DNA from: Acidobacteriaceae bacterium
GTDB lineage: Bacteria > Acidobacteriota > Terriglobia > Terriglobales > Acidobacteriaceae
Reading direction: 5' to 3'
Assembly (NCBI GenBank): GCA_021323655.1
Contig: JAJPKO010000043.1
Location: forward strand, 86,337 to 124,718
DNA length: 38,382 nucleotides
In this document: piece by piece, positions 34,748-38,382 of the stretch
Layout: every line of letters begins with the position of its first letter
How positions within the stretch are numbered: position 1 is the first letter of the stretch
The notes under the pieces: model-generated
Database searches by the model: none
Told to the model about the DNA's origin: nothing
What the model saw: only the letters and a program-made list of their open reading frames with translations
Position numbers and translations under genes: made by a program

Positions 34748-35632
34748 CTACCGCAGGCCGGTATGCTCGGGAGCACGGTAGAGCATTGTGCGGTTAAGTA
34801 GATTGCATTCAACGATCCCTCCGTTGTTCGCCTGCAATTGTCTCCAAAGTTCGAATGCTTTTAAAATAGCGCACTCCCAATCGAAGAGAGATCGCCTCGA
34901 CACCTCAAGATGAGAGGACATTTCGTAACAGGTCCGGAGCAACGGCCAATCGAGACGTGATACGCCCTTCAGAAGGGAGTGATGACGCGCATAGTTGAAA
35001 ATGAGTGCCGAAAGTCCTTCTTCGATTGCTACCGCACGGCCGCCATCCTCCACCTCATCGGTGAGCGGATCGCTCTTACGCTTACGATGCAAAAGGGCTC
35101 GAAATACTGGTGACCAGCCTAGTATCGCGGCGAAACTTAGGTGGAGGATGTCGTGATAACGATAGTCGTCACCTTCATATGAGTTGTCAGTCAGAGTGCT
35201 TCCGCATTTTGCGCCATCAATGAATATTTCAGTCCTTTGGTTCTTCGATTGTCCTGAGGCTCGAAATTCTGCGATGAAGCAACGGGGTAGTTGTTCATTC
35301 AGCGGAGCGGAGTCATCAAGAAGCCCGACATCCTGCGAAGGAAGCCAGCGTTCAGATACCTTTTGTAGATTCTGCTCAGCCACCTGACTCAATTCCAAAC
35401 CGGCTTTTCTCGCAATTGCTGCCACGTACCAAAGCACATCACCGAGTTCTTCCGAGATTCTCTGCTGAATGATCTGATAGGCGTCTCCGTCCCTGAGCCA
35501 CTTCTTGTAGAGCGTAAGCAGTGAACCAGTTTCTCCGGCAAGTCCGAGGAGCGCGACGGTGACTTTCTCTGGGCCAGGACCGGGATCTTGTTCTGTTGTT
35601 CCGGCACGCAGCTGGTAGTCATTGAGATCCAT
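34748..35632 (-). CDS. MazG-like NTP pyrophosphohydrolase with C-terminal domain
   Basis: A 294-residue protein. Residues 1-100 are the all-alpha MazG fold: G-L-A-G-E34-T-G-S-L and E61-E62-L-G-D65-V-L-W-Y-V. Such enzymes cleave (d)NTP to (d)NMP and pyrophosphate. The first metal motif normally reads E-x-x-E; here it is E34-x-x-S37, so one ligand is replaced. Residues 130-290 hold a second helical domain known in some relatives (Y-R-Y-H-D-I-L-H-L-S-F-A-A-I-L-G-W-S-P and K-R-K-S-D-P ... E-V-E-D-G). ATG with GGAG five bases upstream. It is the last gene after the dCTP-deaminase-like gene, 14 bases downstream. Conversion of dUTP to dUMP would feed the convergent thymidylate-synthase homologue. 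Confidence 0.85.
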   Translation of the reverse strand: MDLNDYQLRAGTTEQDPGPGPEKVTVALLGLAGETGSLLTLYKKWLRDGDAYQIIQQRISEELGDVLWYVAAIARKAGLELSQVAEQNLQKVSERWLPSQDVGLLDDSAPLNEQLPRCFIAEFRASGQSKNQRTEIFIDGAKCGSTLTDNSYEGDDYRYHDILHLSFAAILGWSPVFRALLHRKRKSDPLTDEVEDGGRAVAIEEGLSALIFNYARHHSLLKGVSRLDWPLLRTCYEMSSHLEVSRRSLFDWECAILKAFELWRQLQANNGGIVECNLLNRTMLYRAPEHTGLR

Positions 35633-35646
35633 AAGTTCTCCGAGGT

Positions 35647-36273
35647 CTACTTTTTCAGGAGCGAGATGAGCAAAGCAAGCAGCAGCGCGATACCCAAGGG
35701 TGCGTAGAGTACCACCTTGGTTCGAAGGTCTTCAAATTCCTTCTGAAGCTTGGCGAGGGTAAGGCTGGAACCACCAAGCAACTGAACGTACTGAAGAGGA
35801 AGATCATTTCCAAAGGGCGCTCGATGACCGTTAATCACTCCCCGAATCTCTGCAAAGAAGATCGTGAAGGTCGGTTCTCCGAGCCTTAATCGGATGTCGC
35901 TCGGACCAATGTTATTGACGGCGAAGACCAGCTTTCCCCTGTGAGTCGGATCGACGTGGAACCCCGAGACGTTTATCAGCCCCTGCATTTTGAAGCTGTT
36001 CCTCAGAGTAATGAATGCAAGCAGATCGTCCGGCATTCTGATTTCCTCCGCCGTCGTCAATAGGGCGAATTGGCCAGGTGCGATCGAGAGGTAGCGCTGC
36101 TTGTCTGAATTTAGATGGGTTGGAACGTCCTGGCCCACTGCAAAGGATTCTGCTCCGAGACGAAGATCGTAGGAGGCTTGCTGTACGTTTCGCGGGACGA
36201 AGGTATCCGTCGTGATGAGGCTTTCCTCCCCCATCGCGCATCGTTCAAGGATCTTTTCGCTAGATAGGAACAC
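35647..36273 (-). CDS. Membrane-anchored dCTP deaminase/dUTPase-fold protein
   Basis: A 208-residue member of the trimeric dCTP deaminase/dUTPase superfamily. It begins F-L-S-S-E-K-I like Dcd, has Q-A-S-Y-D-L-R-L-G (32-40), L-R91-N-S93-F, and G-F-H-V-D108-P-T-H-R-G-K. By eye, A118 occupies the position of the catalytic glutamate E138 of E. coli Dcd (G-C-I-V-L-E-F versus G-K-L-V-F-A-V), so deaminase activity is doubtful; D108 and the H-R-G-K stretch resemble dUTPase. The C-terminus (about 187-206) is a membrane helix after a short coiled coil. The start is GTG at 36273 with GGAGG seven bases upstream, one base after the previous stop; an ATG at 36306 lies inside the previous gene. Confidence 0.8.
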   Translation of the reverse strand: MFLSSEKILERCAMGEESLITTDTFVPRNVQQASYDLRLGAESFAVGQDVPTHLNSDKQRYLSIAPGQFALLTTAEEIRMPDDLLAFITLRNSFKMQGLINVSGFHVDPTHRGKLVFAVNNIGPSDIRLRLGEPTFTIFFAEIRGVINGHRAPFGNDLPLQYVQLLGGSSLTLAKLQKEFEDLRTKVVLYAPLGIALLLALLISLLKK

Positions 36274-36274
36274 G

Positions 36275-36502
36275 TTACCGCCTCCAGAACAGAACAGTCC
36301 ATGCAAACTGATCCAGGGCCCAAAGTACGATCAATCCAAGTCCTCCTAAGCCCATGTAAACAAGCGATTTGAACCACAATAAGGTAATGTTTCCGAGTAG
36401 CCAGTTGGGGCGCCACGTGATAAGCCCCCAACTGAGGACGTACAGTGCCCCCGCACTGACGATCAGTCCGCAACCTAAATGCCAGATCGCTGGATGAGAC
36501 AT
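36275..36502 (-). CDS. Small two-helix membrane protein
   Basis: A 75-residue inner-membrane protein with hydrophobic helices at about 9-30 and 42-66 (L-I-V-S-A-G-A-L-Y-V-L and M-G-L-G-G-L-G-L-I-V-L-W) and an arginine tail. I do not recognise a family. The start ATG has GGGAGG five bases upstream, the strongest ribosome binding site in this block. Its stop is one base before the GTG of the deaminase-like gene, so translation is coupled. The pairing with a membrane-anchored nucleotide-binding protein suggests they work together at the membrane. It may be a pore or an anchor, but nothing in the sequence decides. Confidence 0.72.
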   Translation of the reverse strand: MSHPAIWHLGCGLIVSAGALYVLSWGLITWRPNWLLGNITLLWFKSLVYMGLGGLGLIVLWALDQFAWTVLFWRR

Positions 36503-36587
36503 TCTGCCCTCCCAAATACTAGCTTACTATTGTTTGACAATCGAACATTACGCGAGTACGATGATCGAAAGTCGAACAGGACTCATT
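36503..36587. promoter_or_regulatory. Divergent promoter region with palindromic operator candidate
   Basis: The + strand promoter is TTGACA (36534-36539), a 17-base spacer and TACGAT (36557-36562), for the operon containing the XRE and ImmA genes. The minus strand has TTGTCA (36540-36535), 16 bases and a weak TATTTG (36518-36513) for the membrane-protein operon. A 13-base inverted repeat ATTGT-TTG-ACAAT (36529-36541) overlays both -35 elements. A repressor bound there would silence both directions; the XRE protein three genes away is the obvious candidate. Confidence 0.65.
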
Positions 36588-36935
36588 ATGACATTTCCGG
36601 CTGGGAAACTGAAAACGATGGCCTCTAGTTGGTGGGATTCGAAAACAAAATCTCCCCTGAAGCCAGCGACCAAGACCCCGGTAAAAGGTACTGTATTCGC
36701 GCTTCAACCAGAGATGTCTTCTCAGCAGGCAGTGGGAATTTTGGTGTCCTTCAAGCAGATTCTAGGCTATAGGCCTTCTAAAAATGTGATTAAGAAAGGC
36801 GGGTACCTGAACAAGTCTGAATTCGTGGGCAACCTTCTACAGGAACTTCAATCAGAATTCAACAAAAAGCAAAAAGGTCATCCACCAGCAATTCAGGAAA
36901 AAGGAGTGTCGATCAATGCTGCCATCAGCCTCTGA
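36588..36935 (+). CDS. Unknown small basic protein ahead of the XRE gene
   Basis: A 115-residue lysine-rich protein that I do not recognise. The N-terminal 40 residues are basic and serine/threonine-rich with two tryptophans (S-S-W-W-D-S-K-T-K); the middle has a helical stretch (S-S-Q-Q-A-V-G-I-L-V-S-F-K-Q) and F-V-G-N-L-L-Q-E-L-Q. I use the ATG at 36588, with AGGA six bases upstream; in-frame starts at 36534 and 36561 fall within the promoter. Its last 20 bases overlap the XRE gene. As first gene under the repressed promoter it could be an antirepressor or a DNA-binding part of the module. Confidence 0.6.
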   Translation: MTFPAGKLKTMASSWWDSKTKSPLKPATKTPVKGTVFALQPEMSSQQAVGILVSFKQILGYRPSKNVIKKGGYLNKSEFVGNLLQELQSEFNKKQKGHPPAIQEKGVSINAAISL

Positions 36936-37269
36936 ACGCGTCGTTCTAGGAGATCGCTTGCGACAAGCCAGGGAATACGTGGGCTTTTCACAAGATGAAG
37001 TGGCTAAGAAACTGAATGTGCCAAGGACCGCTATCTCCCTTATCGAATCTGGACAAAGACGGGTTGAAGCATTGGAGCTTCGGACATTGGCTGGTCTCTA
37101 TCAACGATCAGTCGCGTCCCTTACTGGAGAAGAGCAGCCGCCAGCGCTGCCGGAGGATATTGCTCATCTTGCGCGTACGGCTGCGAAACTCACCGAAACG
37201 GATCGGATGGAACTGAGGCGTTTCGCCGAGTTTCTAAACAGCAGAAGCCCAGCGGCGGATCAGAAATGA
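36916..37269 (+). CDS. XRE-family transcriptional regulator
   Basis: A 117-residue helix-turn-helix repressor: L-G-D-R-L-R-Q-A-R-E-Y-V-G-F-S-Q-D-E-V-A-K-K-L-N-V (11-35) with the recognition helix P-R-T-A-I-S-L-I-E-S-G-Q-R-R (36-49). A tail of helices may serve dimerisation. ATG with GGAG nine bases upstream. It overlaps the ImmA-type peptidase gene by ATGA. Pairs of XRE repressor plus ImmA protease control mobile elements such as ICEBs1, where the protease cleaves the repressor to switch genes on. Its likely targets are the two operons sharing the palindrome at 36529-36541. Confidence 0.9.
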   Translation: MLPSASERVVLGDRLRQAREYVGFSQDEVAKKLNVPRTAISLIESGQRRVEALELRTLAGLYQRSVASLTGEEQPPALPEDIAHLARTAAKLTETDRMELRRFAEFLNSRSPAADQK

Positions 37270-38267
37270 CTACGTACCGCGATGCTGTTTTGGAAGGCAC
37301 TCTTGAAGCAGAGCAGCTGCACGCAGACATAGCTGCCGCTACCGGCTCCGTCATGGGGACAGGCGCAATTGATGTTTTCAACCTCATCGAAGAGCGAAAC
37401 ATCCTTTTGGTCTTTCAGAAGCTAGGCGGTCTGTTGGGGGCATTCCTGAACCTGGAGCGTCCGGGCATTCTGGTGACGACCGAACGGACATTGGCCATTC
37501 AGCGATTTACGGCAGCGCACGAACTTGGGCATGCCGTGTTGAAGCACTCCGCATCGGTCGATGACGACTCCATTTTGAGCCGGTCACCTTTCGGACGAAG
37601 CCACTACGATCTGAAGGAAATGGCAGCCGACACATTCGCAGCCATGTTCCTTATGCCGGAAACGCTGATCAATGCGATCGCCGAGAAGCAAAAGTGGAAT
37701 GAGCATTCGATTCGGCGGCCCGAGGTTGTCTATCAAATGTCGCTTCGACTCGGGGTGAGCTACGAGGCTTTGGCCCGGACTCTTGTGAGGCATGGCATCC
37801 TCGCGCGTAATGAGAGCGTCGAGTTGCTGCGTTCCCCTGTAAAAAGTCTCAAGCAAAGGCTCCTCGGTGATTCGGTGGTCCCTCCCAACTGGTATTGCAA
37901 CGTTTGGGACCTGACTGAGAATGATATGGGCTCATCCCTTACTGCTGAGCCAAACGACTATTTTGTTGTGCGCCTGCGAGAAATGGCTGGGGCGGGATAT
38001 CTCTGGAATATCGATCAGGCACGAGAAGCCGGCTTTCACATAATTTCCGATCGCAGGAATCTGGCGTATGGCATTGGTATTGGCAGTGATGTAGAGCGAG
38101 TGTTTACTGCCCAAACAAAAATGTCAAAGTCGTCGGTGTTTACAGCCATCCAGGTCCGTCCCTACGACGCAAGCGACATTGCAGCAAGCCTGCGCGTGGA
38201 CGTTCATGTCAATAAGGCTGAAATCGGTTTCACTCCTCGGCACCGGATGGAAGCACTTGCAGCATGA
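37266..38267 (+). CDS. ImmA/IrrE metallopeptidase with chagasin-like C-terminal domain
   Basis: A 333-residue protein. The zinc site is A-A-H85-E86-L-G-H89 with E118 in L-K-E-M-A-A-D-T-F-A-A-M-F-L-M-P. Residues 140-195 are a helical linker. Residues about 213-316 look beta-rich and resemble chagasin-type protease inhibitors (I42): E-P-N-D-Y-F-V-V-R-L, then A-G-A-G-Y-L-W (241-247, compare G-N-P-T-T-G-Y-x-W), and V-R-P-Y (compare R-P-W). That part may gate the peptidase or bind a target; the similarity is by eye. The gene overlaps the XRE gene by four bases, as in repressor/antirepressor-protease pairs. No intrinsic terminator with a T-run follows. Confidence 0.85.
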   Translation: MTTYRDAVLEGTLEAEQLHADIAAATGSVMGTGAIDVFNLIEERNILLVFQKLGGLLGAFLNLERPGILVTTERTLAIQRFTAAHELGHAVLKHSASVDDDSILSRSPFGRSHYDLKEMAADTFAAMFLMPETLINAIAEKQKWNEHSIRRPEVVYQMSLRLGVSYEALARTLVRHGILARNESVELLRSPVKSLKQRLLGDSVVPPNWYCNVWDLTENDMGSSLTAEPNDYFVVRLREMAGAGYLWNIDQAREAGFHIISDRRNLAYGIGIGSDVERVFTAQTKMSKSSVFTAIQVRPYDASDIAASLRVDVHVNKAEIGFTPRHRMEALAA

Positions 38268-38322
38268 TGGTCCCTCAAGTTGACATGCGAAATGCGTTCG
38301 GCTCCGTGCGAGATCAAGGGCA

Positions 38323-38338
38323 AAGGCAAACTTGCCTT
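38323..38338. repeat. Short inverted repeat after the ImmA gene
   Basis: AAGGCAA-AC-TTGCCTT, 55 bases past the stop. It could fold as a six-pair hairpin, but no T-run follows, so terminator function is uncertain. Confidence 0.35.
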
Positions 38339-38382
38339 GCTTTCGCTGCGTCCGACGCGCATGCACTTGTGCACACGAGACC

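Overview
The window reads as chromosome from an acidobacterium (phylum Acidobacteriota, Terriglobia-like). The best markers are a long MacB/FtsX-type permease of the acidobacterial duplicated-orphan-permease (ADOP) type under a PadR regulator, and a tryptophan-rich helix-turn-helix protein of a kind common in that phylum. This is an inference from gene content; there is no rRNA. I saw no tRNA, CRISPR array, integrase or insertion sequence.

Region by region. (1) 199-6830 is mostly housekeeping: an exported beta-lactamase-fold serine hydrolase, an orphan NACHT/TniB-like ATPase, inorganic pyrophosphatase preceded by what looks like a complete fluoride riboswitch with its terminator and promoter, and the ADOP permease with PadR. 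(2) 6989-14042 is a membrane-remodelling locus: two dynamin-like GTPases on opposite strands, with a metallophosphoesterase, a cyclopropane-fatty-acid synthase-like methyltransferase and a HEAT-like protein in one operon with the first. (3) 14205-16287 is a scar: a frameshifted ilvD fragment fused to an ImmA/IrrE peptidase that has lost its HTH, followed by a truncated PIN toxin.

(4) 16288-23468 is a tight five-gene operon (4-base ATGA overlaps, an 18-base gap, an 11-base overlap): SIS-HAD fusion, phosphoribosyltransferase, ORC/Cdc6-like AAA ATPase, an unknown alpha/beta protein and a PfkB kinase with added CxxC pairs. Isomerase, phosphatase, phosphoribosyltransferase and ribokinase-like kinase together look like a route to make, trim or salvage a nucleoside- or sugar-phosphate-like metabolite, gated by an ATPase. 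(5) 23645-25660 is a gene graveyard (YkgJ-like, DUF4062-like and ROK-like remnants) ending in a terminator. (6) 25947-28819 holds a TPR / beta-propeller / J-domain protein flanked by two small helical proteins; then come threonine aldolase and a short HTH protein.

(7) 32017-38267 is a second accessory module, visibly lower in GC. One + strand operon encodes a thymidylate-kinase-like P-loop domain fused to a 5-hydroxymethyluracil-DNA-kinase/alpha-glutamyl-thymine-pyrophosphorylase-type helical domain, plus a thymidylate-synthase homologue. Converging on it is a - strand operon of a two-helix membrane protein, a membrane-anchored dCTP deaminase/dUTPase-fold protein that appears to lack the deaminase glutamate, and a MazG-like pyrophosphohydrolase. 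Divergent from that is a + strand operon of an unknown basic protein, an XRE regulator and an ImmA-type peptidase with a chagasin-like C-terminal domain. On paper the enzymes line up as dCTP to dUTP to dUMP to 5-substituted dUMP to modified DNA, under XRE/ImmA control. Regions 4 and 7 are the candidates for undescribed systems.
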